DNA from: Rhodocollybia butyracea
Lineage: Eukaryota; Basidiomycota; Agaricomycetes; Agaricales; Omphalotaceae
Assembly: GCA_015501585.1 (NCBI GenBank)
Contig: JADNRY010000009.1
Span: 62,001-126,000 of the forward strand
Length of the DNA: 64,000 bases
Reading direction: 5' to 3'
The position numbers were made by a program, and so were the translations under genes. Positions 50,461-61,976 of this stretch are shown here, in pieces (positions within the stretch are counted from its first letter, which is position 1; each line of letters opens with the position of its first letter). Below the pieces are notes generated by a model. It saw only the letters and a list, made by a program, of their open reading frames with translations. It had not been told where the DNA came from and did no database searches.

Positions 50461-52293
50461 TGTGATTTCAGCCAAGCGGGGGCTAAAGAGAAAACAAGGC
50501 AGGCGGACAGGCTTGATATACAGACGAGCTGACTTTAGACGTACAACACAGCCGAGACCTTTCAGAAGCAGAGAGGTTCCTGGGCCTGCCTACCTGCCGT
50601 CACGAATCGAGCAAGCCGATCATGTAACGAACACGTTGAAGTCAGTGGGCATTGCACGCCACAAGGCATACTTATCTCGGTCAACAAAATCAGCGACAGC
50701 ACAGGAACAGAACGTACATCAGACAGTATTGATGAGCAAAACTTGAGAAACTGCTTGATCTCCGCGAGTCCCCTCAAAGTCCCTCTGAGTCTCACTGCGA
50801 AGCGATTAGACTACCCGCCTGTGCTGCGAGGCTTGCTGTACATCGATGATATCGATGAGGACTTTGAAAGTTTTGAAAGTGCACAAAGGTCTTTAGCTGC
50901 TAATGTTGGCATCAGTCACACTGATTCCGAGGACGGACGGAATGGAGTGCTGAACACAATCAATTGCATAAGAAATCTCTGGACTGTGGTAGGCCCCTGA
51001 ACGGCCTGAACCTGTACCTCGGGCCTAGGGGAAGGAACAGTCGAGTGGACAGGATAAAAATCGTGAAGAAAATACAGGACGTCACGCGTCATTGTAGACA
51101 GGACCGCCCAGTCTTTCGCTAGTACTAGATTGAAAGACGGCTCATTGAGGATAAACGACATTTGGAATCTTGTTACATAGCAAAGCAATTAGTATGTCGG
51201 ATCCTCATAAGTACCAGAAAACACGCCAGGCCAAATTAGAGTGTGGTGCCACTGCAGATCCCAGGGCAATCTTTCTTTGAACTTATTTAAACGCAGATAA
51301 GGCATTGCCAGGCTTTTCGAACTGTATCACCGTATTTCGGATTTAAATAAGAAGCTGGGCATATTCGTACACGCAAAGGGGCAGTGCGTGCCATAGTAGC
51401 GCAGGACTGCAAGTCGGAGCAGCAAAGGACACAACTTGCAAGTGAAGCCCAGCTGAGTCTCCTGCCGTGCAGATATCTTCTTTGCTTCAGTCTTCAAAGA
51501 CTTGTTTTCAACGTACGATCAACGCTCACTTTTCTTTCCATCTCTCATTCATCAACATTTTGGCAAGACGTCAGAACTTTATAATCAGTACCTTTTCCAG
51601 TGCATCAAGGTTCAAAAATTTCAAGCGATATCGTGGTATGTACAAGCTAAGAGCCGTGTAGATGACAGAAGAGGCGAGACAACCGCACATTTACACGCTC
51701 CAAGTAGAGCTGCGTTCCGGGCAGAGTCTGGTAGTGGCATACAACCGGACGCTGAGAAAAAAATCAATCGCCTCGTTCTCAGATTTCTGATAGTTAGCTC
51801 GTTTGTGTGCACTGGTTCTTCAAGCCTACTGTTTGTGATAGCTCCCGTCGATGCAATAATAGTTCTCGCTTCCGGGCCTAGACGGACACAAGACCTCTTC
51901 CGGTACTAGTAAGCCGGATCGTGAGGCTCTTTCGAATGGCCGTTCTCCTTGCACAGACTATAAAAGTTCGTAATTCAGAACGCTATACAAAAACCAGACC
52001 TGTGTTCAGCTAGAATGTGGGAGCAAAAAGATCTCCACCAATGCGCCCGATTAATGACCCATGAACCTAAGGTAACTTCCTTCCTTTCTAATTGGTGCAG
52101 AAGCTTTTACGATGTATACATCGAACGGGTCAATTCGGAATAACGGTGCCGTTACACTGGACAGAGCTCCGAGTAGTAAGGATACAAGATGAGTCGTTAT
52201 ACACGAGGCTGTGTATATGCTAGTAGTCTTATTAAGCGCCGCCTCTATTTCAGAAGCGCTTACTAATTTGCGTCTCTTGACTTTCACCAGCGC
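50461..52293. other. 1.8-kb divergent intergenic region
   Basis: Lies between the GT2 gene (minus) and the NFX1-like gene (plus), so it must carry both promoters. Frames at 50562-50795, 50743-51000, 50916-51188, 51502-51909 and 52051-52524 overlap on both strands and show no domain; none is supported as a gene. It is long for a promoter in this compact genome. Confidence 0.45.
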
Positions 52294-55200
52294 ATGGAAA
52301 TTTCCTCGTCTGCACACACTTCTGAAGCAGCTCTCCCCTCTACTAGTGATTCCACACATAACCGTAGACCTCGACGAACTAATAATCGTCCCAAAAAGCC
52401 AAACGAACCTGACTCTGGTGATAACCCAAATAAGAATGACAGCCAGCCTGCTCAAGGCAGTTTGAAAAAACCCCGAAATCGCCCTAACCAGAGGAGAAAT
52501 CAGACTCGCGTAGATGGCGATCACACAGATAAGAAACCAGAAGGCAAGGCCGATGGGCCAGCTAAACCGGCTCGCCTAGGGAAAGCAAAGTTCAACGCTG
52601 GACTTACTGCACAACCGTCAACCCAAGATTCTGCGTCGGGATCCGGAAAGTCTCGACGCTACGGTCGCCAGAAGAAGAATCTGCCAACAGAAGCAGGAGA
52701 TTTGACAACAAATCTCATCCGTGAACTTAGCCAACCACCTTATCTTGACTGCCTCATCTGTTTCTCGGCGATTCACCCTCCACAGCCAATCTGGAGTTGT
52801 TCTCCGCTTATTCCTATACAGGAAGATGACTCTGGGCATCAGCCTCAGTATTGTTGGTCCACTTTTCATCTGAAATGTATTCGCGATTGGGCGGAGAAAA
52901 GTTACAAAGAGGTAAAAGCGCTTGGCTTGCTCGAGAAGAATTTGACAAGGACGGCGAATGGAGATGTCCAGGTTGCCAGGGAAGAAGAAACAAACTCATC
53001 AAGGGATACGCGTACGTTTTATTATTCTGAATCGCTGAGCATTATTTCCTAATTTCTTTTCTAGATGCTTCTGCGGCTCGACTCGCTCACCAAATAACCA
53101 TTTAGCTACGCCTCATTCATGTGGAAACGCATGTTCCCGCCCTCGAACAGGTTGCTCACATCATTGCCCATTACTCTGCCATCCTGGACCATGCCCTCCT
53201 TGCAAAGTTATCATGGACGTTCGTTGCAATTGCATTCGCCAACAAGCCGTCTCTGTTCGCTGCGGCGAAAATCCCCAGGTTTCTTGCGGTCAGATGTGCT
53301 CGAAAGTGCTTGGGTGTGGTAAGCACTACTGTCAAGACGTTTGCCATGTTGGTCCTTGTAATCCATGCGATCGGACTGATGTACTGAGTTGCTGGTGTGG
53401 GAAGGATGAAAAATCGGTGATGTGTGGAGAAGGGGATGTCTGGCTGGAGTCTGTCGGGTGTGACGAGCTTTCGACAGACCACATGCTGGAGCCCAGAAAG
53501 GGTTTTGGCTGCGAATCCGTTTGTGATAATTTGTTCGACTGCGGGGAACATTCTTGCGTCAAATCTTGCCACCCTCCAACATCCGGTTCCATCGCCGGAC
53601 ATTGCCCAATGTCCCCTGATCGTGTCACCACCTGCCCTTGCGGAAAACGGCAGATTGCGATATCATCTTCTCCGCAAGGCGATGAATTCCCGGCTCGTAC
53701 GAAGTGCACCGAACCTATCCCTACCTGCGATTCTACGTGTCTTAAATCTCACTCGGACTGCGAACATCCTTGTCAGGCAAAATGTCATACCTCACCACTG
53801 TGTCCGCCGTGTCAGGTCAACGTTGTTCGTCCGTGTCGTTGTGGAAGTACCACAAAAACTCTCAGATGCGGAGACTTGCGTGTTCTTGACAAAGAATCAG
53901 GGTTGATGAAGGAGCAAGAAATTCTCTGTGATCGTCCATGTCCAGCTTCACGATCTTGCGGCAAACATCGCTGCAATCGAATCTGTTGCCCTCTTGCATC
54001 AGTTGCTGCAACAGCCAAAGCCAAAGGGAAGAATCGAGCTATCGCTGCTCAATTTGATGCAGATCCTGATGGATTGCACGAATGCGAGTTGGTTTGTGGT
54101 AAGATGTTGAGCTGTGGTAATCATCAGTGCGAGGAGCGAGACCATAGAGGGCCTTGCAAACCTTGTCTGAGGAGTTCTTTTGAAGAAGTATGCTTTATTC
54201 TCATCTCGGTTTCTGTTTCCGTGCTTATGATTTTCTTATCTAGTTGATTTGTTTCTGTGGTCGAACAGTCCTTGAACCTCCCATCCCCTGTGGAACCCAA
54301 ATCCACTGCAATTATCCTTGTTCCTTACCCCCACCATCCTGTGGACATCCCAAGACTCCTCACTCGTGCCACTTTACCGATTCTGAATGCCCACCTTGCG
54401 TCTTCCTCACCGAGAAACTCTGCGCCTGCGGTAAAAAGACTATCCCAAACATCAAGTGCTCCCTTGACTCGGACAAGGTTTCATGTGGTCTTGTTTGCGG
54501 AAAGCTGATGCCATGTGGATGGCACAAATGCGATCGCCAATGTCACTCTGGCGAATGCGGCACATGTACAAGTATGTGCGGCAAGGCCAGAAAACTGTGT
54601 CTTCCGGAGCACCATCCTTGTACAGATCTGTGCCATGCGCCCACAGGCTGCAACGAAGACCACCCTTGTCAGTCTCGTGTTGAGCTCACCTGTGAGTGTG
54701 GTCGTATCCGTCAGGCGATTGCATGTGGGATAAGTCGCGGGCAACCCGCTGGGTCGGCTAAAGGGCAGGTTATCAAGTGCACGACAGAGTGTGCGCTGAA
54801 GAAGAGAAACGCACGGCTGGCGGACGCGTTGGGGATCAAGCCGGGTGGAGGTGCAGCAGAGGTTACTTATAGTGACGAACTTGTCTCGTTCGCCAGAGTG
54901 AATTCCAAGTTCTTGACGCTTGTTGAGGATGCGCTGGCCGAGTTCGTCAAGTCCAGTAGGACCAAGCAAGTGCTACCTCATATGCCCCCGGAGAAGCGAA
55001 ACTTTGTTTACAAGGTATCTACAATCTTTGTGTCCCTTGCTTCTCATCGTTGACTCGTTCCTAGCTTGCCAATTTGTATAGATTGGACTCGCAGATGGTT
55101 GATCAGGACCCACATCGCAGGTTAGTCCACCATACACCATTTCCTTTTTCTGCATCTAACACGATGTTCCGTAGTGTCCAAATCATTCGCAGAATTGACA

Positions 55201-55571
55201 CTCGTATCCCCAACCCGGTGCTTTCAGCTTTCATCACCAGCAAATCCACTGCTAGTAGCGCGACCAGTCTTGGCAAACTGGTTAACCTTCGGGGACCGGC
55301 AGTCGCGAATCCTGTTGGCGGCAGGCTAACTCCCTCTCCTGGACCGGGATCTGCTACGGCGCGTGGGTGGAACTCTGCTGCTGCCGCTGGCCCAAGTCGA
55401 TCAGTTGTATCGGCTACGATACCACCGAAGTCTACGCCTAGCCCAGTTGGTGGTACCATTAGTCGACCTAGGACACCTGCTCCATCGAAGCCTGATGCTA
55501 TTGAGGGAGCCAACAAGGGTGTTGAGACTCCACAGGAAGACATTCCGGATAATTGGGAGGATGATACTTGA
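52294..55571 (+). CDS. FAP1: NFX1/FAP1-type zinc-finger protein with RING-like and R3H domains; one apparent frame break
   Basis: Homologue of human NFX1 and yeast Fap1. The ATG at 52294 gives a basic, disordered N-terminus. The RING-like domain reads YLDCLICFSAIHPP, QYCWSTFHLKCIRDWAEKS and EWRCPGCQ. Eight or so NFX1-type cysteine repeats follow, for example HSCGNACSRPRTGCSHHCPL, PQVSCGQMCSKVLGCGKHYC and CHPPTSGSIAGHCP. Near the C-terminus is an R3H nucleic-acid-binding domain (RNFVYKLANLYRLDSQMVDQ). The protein ends IPDNWEDDT and is about 1,040 residues. Two introns interrupt the zinc-finger region and two the R3H region; all phases close. The frame between IRDWAEKS...LLEK and the WRCPGC block differs by one base near 52936-52940, with no plausible intron, so either a base is missing in the sequence or the gene is damaged. 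Fap1 in yeast relates to TOR/FKBP12; NFX1 is a ubiquitin ligase and transcription regulator. Confidence 0.9.
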
Positions 55572-55824
55572 GCTTCATCGTAGTTGTTGTATTTTTAAGA
55601 TAAATATAGTAGGCGAGAACGACGGTCGACCCAGAACCGACCCTTTACGGCGGTAAATGTCGCTTAAGATACTTAAGCCACGTGTTAATTTTTTACTTGC
55701 TATGAACGTTGGCTCCCAACGCTGTGAGCACTGAAAAGGACAAGGCCCTCCCAGATTGAAGTTTAAGTATGTACGTCTGGTCCCCATGCATCGCACGTTT
55801 CATTAACTTCAAATCTAAGAATCG

Positions 55825-57303
55825 ATGAATGCACACTCTATATCTATACTGCCGGATGAACTCCTCCTGGAGGTCTTCAAAGAATGCGTTGCAAGTACTG
55901 CAGAAGACTATCTACGCACCAAGGATTCATCCACTGGCGAGGTTTACACCAAAGCTCTAGTCATCAGTAGTGTTGATAGACGATGGCGGTCCATTTCCAT
56001 CCATGCACCTGTTCTTTGGGCACGCATTTTTATTGCCTTTTCTACTTGTCTTCAGTTCTCTGTCCCCAGCTCCACGGTCCACTCCTCTGTCGAGGCCATT
56101 GTCACACTTTATCTAGAGCGGTCACGAGGTCACCCACTCGATGTTTGCCTATGGTCGCCCTTACCTTCTGCCACCGACTATTTCGATGCACCAACGCTCC
56201 CAGAGGATGAGGACAAACCGCTCCCCCCCGTCGCACTTTTACTGTTACAGGAATCCCACCGATGGCGCGCCGCTCTTCTCGAACTTCCGTTTTGGAATGT
56301 TAACGAGCCTCTGACATTCCCGTCACTTGAGGAACTAGACGCACGATGCACCTTCGGCATTGAATCTCCACACCATCTACCTCTCATTCGAGCGCCCCAT
56401 TTGCGAAAATTGAAGACGAAGCTCCTCCAAGATCAGAATACAGAAGGGTTCTACACAACTCTGAACTTGGAATGTGGCTCCCTCGATAAGATTACACTTG
56501 ATTGTGTAACCCCGGAAGTTGCGGCCCAATTCCTTCGACGGGCTTCCGCAGTGTGTAGAGCCTCTGTGAATACCCTTTTCGAGTCGCTCGACTCAACCGA
56601 TGTGGTTTCACCTGTAAAGGCTTTGTCGATCACAACTGTCACAGATACTGGGTACGGAGAAGATGATCCTGGATGCTTTTTGAGCTATCTTACCCTCCCT
56701 GATCTGGAGGAACTAGAATTCATTGTGGACGAATCTTCTGAAGGTTCTCCACAGTTCCCAGTAGACGAGCTTATGTCACTCCTCCGAAATCGCTCGGAAT
56801 CATGTTCAACAAAGCTCACACGACTTCACATGAAGAGGCATTGCATCAGCGAGACAGATATCTTAGGAGTTCTAGAGCTACTTCCTGGACTTACCGAATT
56901 TGTGTTCGAGGAGCCCAAGTCTGGTGACAATGTTTCTCCTACTGAAAAGTTTATCAAGCGGTTAACAGGGCAAAGCCCAACAACTCTTCTTCCAAATATT
57001 TCGCGCGTTGAACTCATTTTGCAATCTTTGTCACCATCTTTGGTGGATACCTTGCTCGATTTTCTCGAATCTCGACGGCCCCAGTCGAGGAATGGGAGTA
57101 TACAGAACGTGACATCTCTGGCCGTTCTAGAACAAGCCAAAATAACTATCCGACAGACCTTGACTCTGCAGCAGGGATCACCGTTCTTAGAGCGTATACA
57201 AGAACTTCGTGTGGGCGGACTTGCTCTTGATATTGAAAGATTAGGTAGCTTGCCGTCGATCACAAGAACGGAGTACAATAATGATGGATGCCGCTCCATG
57301 TAA
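55825..57303 (+). CDS. F-box protein, 492 residues
   Basis: Single-exon frame starting MNAHSISILPDELLLEVFKE, a typical F-box-like opening within the first 15 residues. The domain continues through ALVISSVDRRWRSISIHAPV to LWARIFIAF. The rest is a long irregular leucine-rich region (TFPSLEELDARCTF, LPDLEELEFIVDE, LTRLHMKRHCISETDILGVL). It ends RTEYNNDGCRSM. Expected to act as an SCF substrate adaptor; target unknown. It is transcribed in the opposite direction to the damaged F-box gene downstream, so the two converge. Confidence 0.9.
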   Translation: MNAHSISILPDELLLEVFKECVASTAEDYLRTKDSSTGEVYTKALVISSVDRRWRSISIHAPVLWARIFIAFSTCLQFSVPSSTVHSSVEAIVTLYLERSRGHPLDVCLWSPLPSATDYFDAPTLPEDEDKPLPPVALLLLQESHRWRAALLELPFWNVNEPLTFPSLEELDARCTFGIESPHHLPLIRAPHLRKLKTKLLQDQNTEGFYTTLNLECGSLDKITLDCVTPEVAAQFLRRASAVCRASVNTLFESLDSTDVVSPVKALSITTVTDTGYGEDDPGCFLSYLTLPDLEELEFIVDESSEGSPQFPVDELMSLLRNRSESCSTKLTRLHMKRHCISETDILGVLELLPGLTEFVFEEPKSGDNVSPTEKFIKRLTGQSPTTLLPNISRVELILQSLSPSLVDTLLDFLESRRPQSRNGSIQNVTSLAVLEQAKITIRQTLTLQQGSPFLERIQELRVGGLALDIERLGSLPSITRTEYNNDGCRSM

Positions 57304-57604
57304 AGTCACAAATCATTTACGGTGTATTGACCTCCTCTCGAAGAACTTCTGTACATAAATACATGCTTGCGCTAAATTAGACACCCCCCAACATCCTCAT
57401 CCAGATCGACAGATCATGGTCATATCCGGAAATATGACCGACTGTAAGGTTTCACTCTGAGAAATCCACTGTTGGGCCAAGTGGTACTTGTGCTTGTTAT
57501 CCATGCCACTCCCGCACCGTTGGCTTTCCCATGGACGAATGCGAAGATATTTTAGTTTAAGGAACGGGGTGATGATTGCTGTAATCTCATCTCCAACCTA
57601 GTAG
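57304..57604. other. Intergenic between convergent F-box genes
   Basis: 300 bases between the stops of the plus-strand F-box gene and the minus-strand F-box gene. Nothing notable. Confidence 0.4.
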
Positions 57605-58524
57605 TTATGAGTTTCTCAACTTTTCATGTGCATTGGAATACAATGTACTAGCCTGTTCCAGTTCAGTGTCTTTCACTGCCAATACCAGTGTCAAAATCTC
57701 CGGGAACGTTTCGGAGACTTGAGTGCATATACCGATATTCCTGGGGTTATGCAAAAGACTGCTCGCAAAGAGATAGAACGTCGAGATGAACTGAGAGAAC
57801 GCAAAAAGACGGATAACGTCTTTCGCATTCCAGCCGCATTCCGAGGAACGTGAGTTTATTCCTGGTAAGGCAATTAGATCACTAGGCCAACCCCGAATAC
57901 TTGTGACAAAGGAAATGTTCTCCGCTGAATGAGACTGCGAAGCCCATTTTCCCAAGTCCTGGGCTTCTGGTTCCCATGAACTTTCATGATGGAATATCAC
58001 CAAAGTCTTCAGTTCACTCTGGGATGCAATCCAATCATCGCATTCAATGATACTGGAAATTCTCAGTGCAGTCAACGAGAACGTAGACATTCTGCCCCGT
58101 ATTTACCATTAGGTTGCGAAAAGGCTAGTCGAAAACTATCAACACACCTGAGAGCTATTCCGACGGTATTTGCCAGTGTATTTTCGTGAAAGCTCTCGAT
58201 ATCTAGAGAGAGACGTTTGAGATTGCGCATACCAACCAAAGCACTAAAGAGGCAGCTTTGGTCCGGTTCCTTTAATGCAGCAAAGATATACAGATCAAAC
58301 GATTTGATATGAGCTGCCTTGTCCCTGTTTTTTGATAATGTTTGAAGACAACGGCGGAGGGTCACCATACCAGTGCTCCCAGCACTGTGCAGGCGTATAT
58401 CTGTATATAAAATCCTTTCCGAAAAAGCACACCAAACTTTGTTCGCTTGGGACGCATGGGTGAGCGTATGCTTGGAGCATTTTGTAAGAATTTCTTCAAC
58501 AATTTCGATGGGCAAATTATCCAT
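57605..58524 (-). pseudogene. F-box protein with one frame break (or unresolved intron)
   Basis: The ATG at 58524 gives MDNLPIEIVEEILTKCSKHT, a clear F-box start, followed by QANKVWCAFSERILYTDIRL and leucine-rich sequence. The frame stops 150 codons on, after NGKYGAECLRSR. A second frame that overlaps it continues with STFSLTALRISSIIECDDWI and runs about 160 codons to a normal-looking end (SNAHEKLRNS) at 57605. The shift coincides with a run of four G (coding strand) near 58094-58098; one more G would join the frames. A 46-nt intron (GTAAAT...GAG) in the same place does not restore phase. Its intact single-exon relatives in the window suggest the break is real damage or a run-length error. 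Confidence 0.7.
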
Positions 58525-58717
58525 GTCGAGTTGTAGCTGGCTTTAATGGTCTTGCAGAAGTTCTTGTTTTACACTACGTGTATTATATAGTCCGCTGCAT
58601 AGAGTTCAGCGAAGGCTTTAGGTGGAATGTTTCGGGGCTCACCTGATATACATATGATTGGACCAAGTTGCCTATATCCATACCATATGTCTAGACATGG
58701 AATGGAGAGACTTAATT

Positions 58718-59020
58718 CTATATGATTTCGGCTCTAGGCTCAGACCATCCATTTGGAGGCATATCATAATACTTGTCCGAGATAGCAGGGTCCGAGTACT
58801 TGAACGCATTAAGTGGTAAGGATTATTTGCCCATTGAGCCTTTCCAGGACAACTTCGTAAGCATAACGGAAAAGGCCATAAGTTTAAGTATGGAGAGCTT
58901 AGGCATACCTTCTTGACAGCTAGTTGCATATCGATAAGCCCAAAATCTTTACATTCCGGCGGAGACATTGAGTGGAATAGCAGTTGCTTCGAGTCCTTAA
59001 TAGAATGTTGGAGTGCCTGA
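58718..59020 (-). CDS. Possible 3' exons of an unrecognised gene or relic
   Basis: Two exon-like blocks can be joined in phase: one after an acceptor CGCTCAG near 59020, reading ALQHSIKDSKQLLFHSMS and PPECKDFGLIDMQLAVKK up to a GTATGC donor, and one after an acceptor TTCAAG, reading YSDPAISDKYYDMPPNGW and ending SEPRAEII before the TAG at 58718-58720. Composition looks protein-like, but no domain is recognised and no convincing upstream exons or start were found. It may be the remnant of a degraded gene. Confidence 0.3.
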
Positions 59021-60196
59021 GCGAAGCAAATTTAAGAGCTGCCTATCGACTTGTGGTACTAGACTGACCGATGACCCGGACGGTCCCTCTTGACAAGATT
59101 AAAGTTTAATTTTCGTAAGGAACCAGCAGCCTAGGTCTAAAGCCCAGGGGGTTGATGTTGAAAGGAAGAGAGCTTGGACGAGATTGCTGCAATCGCGTTC
59201 GCCGTTGCGCCGAACGGCCCTAGCGGCCCCAGAGATCTATAAGCGTACATACTATATCGGGTATACAAAAGTCATTGCTTGGTGCAAACTGTTATACAAG
59301 AGATTTAAAGGTGTGGGTGGGTGGTAGCTTTTCTGAAGTAGAATAGTTCGGACGATGTTGGCGATGTTGAGAATTGGCGTAAGGCGCTTAACGATATGAT
59401 AAGATACCGATTCTCAACGTCTGCCTATCTTATCATCCAATAAGCAACCTTTAGTTGGTTTTGTTGCCCATCGCTTTATATGTGAGTATTCTCTTCACAA
59501 AAGACAGCTAGCTAGGCTAGCCCAGCGCTAGTGTCGACTAACGGTCACCTGACCAATTCTCCACGCATACCTCTCGGAGTCGTAAGCTCGCAACCTGGAT
59601 CAACTAGCGAAACCTTGGAGTAGTATGTCCATTGAAAGGAAATCAACCGTGGTTTATAGTAGTCACTGAGCTGTACACTACTATCTTTTCTAAATACACG
59701 ATGACATCTGCACTCAGGGAACTTATCAGTGGAGAAAACATTGATGGATGGAAACCGTACACCGTAAAATAATGCCGCGAGTAGTTTATTTACACCATGC
59801 AAAAGTAGTAGTTGACTATCTTCATATGTGTTCATGTACATCGCACCACGTATATTGACCCTAGATGAGATTGCGGGCAAGCCCTTTCTTTATATGCAGG
59901 TCTTGTCTTCTTTACCTGACATACACTCTCTTGGTGGTGGGAATATGACTCATTTAATAGTCTGTGAGCTCAGACTTAAGTTAGAAGCTGTTTAATCATT
60001 ACACTCGATGCTGATTGGCCTGCTACCAACCTGCTATTCAGGCCACTGCGCTATACGTGGATTTTGAGAGTTCAAAGAGGTCGTATTACGCGTCCTACAG
60101 TTATAATTATTCAGTAATACAGAAATAGAACCAAAGAACGATGCTATCTTTGGACCAGAGCTACAGGGAGGAGAAAGAAATTACACAGGCTCCTGC
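59021..60196. other. Intergenic, no gene recognised
   Basis: About 1.2 kb. A minus-strand frame of 111 codons at 59545-59880 has no recognisable domain. Contains the 3' flank of the first AIG1-type GTPase. No repeats or RNA genes seen. Confidence 0.4.
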
Positions 60197-61493
60197 TCAA
60201 CAGCCGCCGCGGTCCTTGTATTCCTTCTTCATTTTTTCAAAATCAGTAGCCATCTTTTCCTTCTCCATGTGAACCTTGTTCAACAACTCTTTAAGCTTCC
60301 TCGCTTCTTCTTCCAGCTCCTTCTCATACCGCTCATCTTTGTGTTTCGCTGCTGTGTTGCATGGAGTGGATAAGTCTAGCCCTTCCTGGATCAACAAGAG
60401 ATACATACCTGCAATTTCCGACAAGACTTCCCTCATTTCCTCCTCGTGTTTCTTAATCTGCTCCCTCAGTTCGTGGTTGAGCTGAGAGCCAGCAGCACTT
60501 TCCGTCAAACTCTTTTTCTCATCCACCATCTCTTTCTGAATCAGAAGCGTGACCGGTTCATTGCGGAGGAGAGTTGAGATGATATTGCGAGCAGTTTCAG
60601 TGGAGTTATCATGCCGAAAAATTTTCGCGCCACCGTCAAGAGCCTGCTTGAGAAAAATGCTCATTCCGCCTAGCTGTGCTTCCCGCGCTTCACCTTCCCT
60701 TCTTGCCTTTTCGTCAGCAAAATTTCCCCACATATTCGTGACAATGATAACGTTGGACATGGCGTTGAAACCACATAGCTCTTGGAACATCTTCATGTTT
60801 CGCTTGCTGGTCCCGCTCACGCGATTATCCGTGATACGATGGAAGTAGATGACGCCGCAGATTCGAATGTCGCTCCTGTATCTAATAGCCAATTGGACCC
60901 AAAATTGCGAAATGAACGAAATGTGGACTTACGACTCAGAGAGATAGAGAGCAATCTCCTTTAGGATTTCAGCATTGCTTCTGTTTGTGTCGTCAAATCC
61001 TGGCGTATCGATCAAATGAACAGTACGATTGCCCAATTTGAAGGCATGGGAGACCTGGACGGTTTGGGTGCAAGATTCGAGGTTATTTCCGACCTCCATC
61101 CCTGCATCACAAGCCTTGTTGATGAACTGAAAAACAACTGTTTAATGTGAGCAGATGCGTCGACTGAGACTCGACTCACAGTCGTCTTCCCACTACCCGT
61201 GCTTCCCATAACACTAGATATCACGGAGGTCATCTCTAGTTCTTAGAGATTTTATTGAAGCACGCACGCGATAAGGGCAGCATTCTCTCGTCTCATAGAG
61301 CTCATCATCATTTGCTAAACGCTTGACATTTAAACAACTGGAAACAAGTACTGAGAAAAAATAAGCCTACCTGAGACACAGCAGCCGGCAGAATGGACCC
61401 CAGTCGAAGTTGCGATCTAGGGTAGTCGCTCTGATCGTTCGTATCGTCGACGGAGCCACTGTAACTGTAAGAGGTCTGATCGTCGTCAAGCAT
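60197..61493 (-). CDS. AIG1-type GTPase with coiled-coil tail ending in Gly-Gly-Cys
   Basis: A P-loop GTPase of the AIG1/GIMAP-like group. The ATG at 61493 gives MLDDDQTSYSYSGSVDDTND, an acidic leader. Spliced exons give IAVMGSTGSGKTTFINKACD (G1/Walker A), SCTQTVQVSHAFKLGNRT (switch I region), VHLIDTPGFDDTNRSNAEIL (G3 DTPG) and GVIYFHRITDNRVSGTSKRN (the AIG1-box region), followed by MSNVIIVTNMWGNF. The C-terminal 130 residues are a charged coiled coil (EELEEEARKLKELLNKVHME), and the protein ends KKEYKDRGGC. The terminal GGC could be a lipid-attachment site, but that is inference. The frame is intact, with four or five introns. It is next to a second AIG1 GTPase on the same strand. Role in fungi unknown; related proteins act in membrane trafficking and immunity in animals and plants. 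Confidence 0.9.
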
Positions 61494-61976
61494 ATGTCTG
61501 GACGAAATCAGCTGGAGAGGTGTCGAGAGTCGTGCAGGTAAAGGTTTGGGAACCTGACGAACAACCGGACAGAACACGCCTTTTATCTGGATCCGACGAG
61601 AGGGGAGTTTGCGGGGGGTTCTAAATGCCCCCAAAACCGTAGTCCTACAGCTTGAATGTTCTATTGGGGTTACTTACAGACGCCAGACAATCGATGAGCA
61701 GAAGAACGATTTGAGTTTTTTGGTTCTGTGATTTATTAAGATGAGAAATGGTAGGCGATAGATGGGTAAGAGAAAGAGGGGGTAGCAACTGATAATACTG
61801 ACGTTAACTTTTCCATTCACTGCGCGCGCGCGCAAGTGACAGACCCCAGATCGACGAGGTGTGGAGCATCTCACGGCTTGATACCTCCAGCTTGAATTCA
61901 GTATTAATGCTACTCGACATTAAGGTTCAATCCCCCAAAAATTGGCGCCTTCGACATATCTCTGGGCTCTTACATA
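61494..61976. other. Intergenic between the two AIG1 genes
   Basis: About 480 bases upstream of the first GTPase gene, presumably its promoter; a GCGCGCGCGC tract lies near 61822. In-frame codons upstream of 61493 begin with TTG, not ATG, so they were not included. Confidence 0.45.

Noticed and set aside
51502..51909. 135-codon plus-strand frame with a hydrophobic end
   Set aside because: No start context or family match; overlapping frames of similar length occur on both strands.
52051..52524. 157-codon minus-strand frame with hydrophobic stretches
   Set aside because: Overlaps the start of the NFX1/FAP1 gene on the other strand and has no recognisable family.
59545..59880. 111-codon minus-strand frame
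   Set aside because: No domain, no splice sites joining it to other exons.
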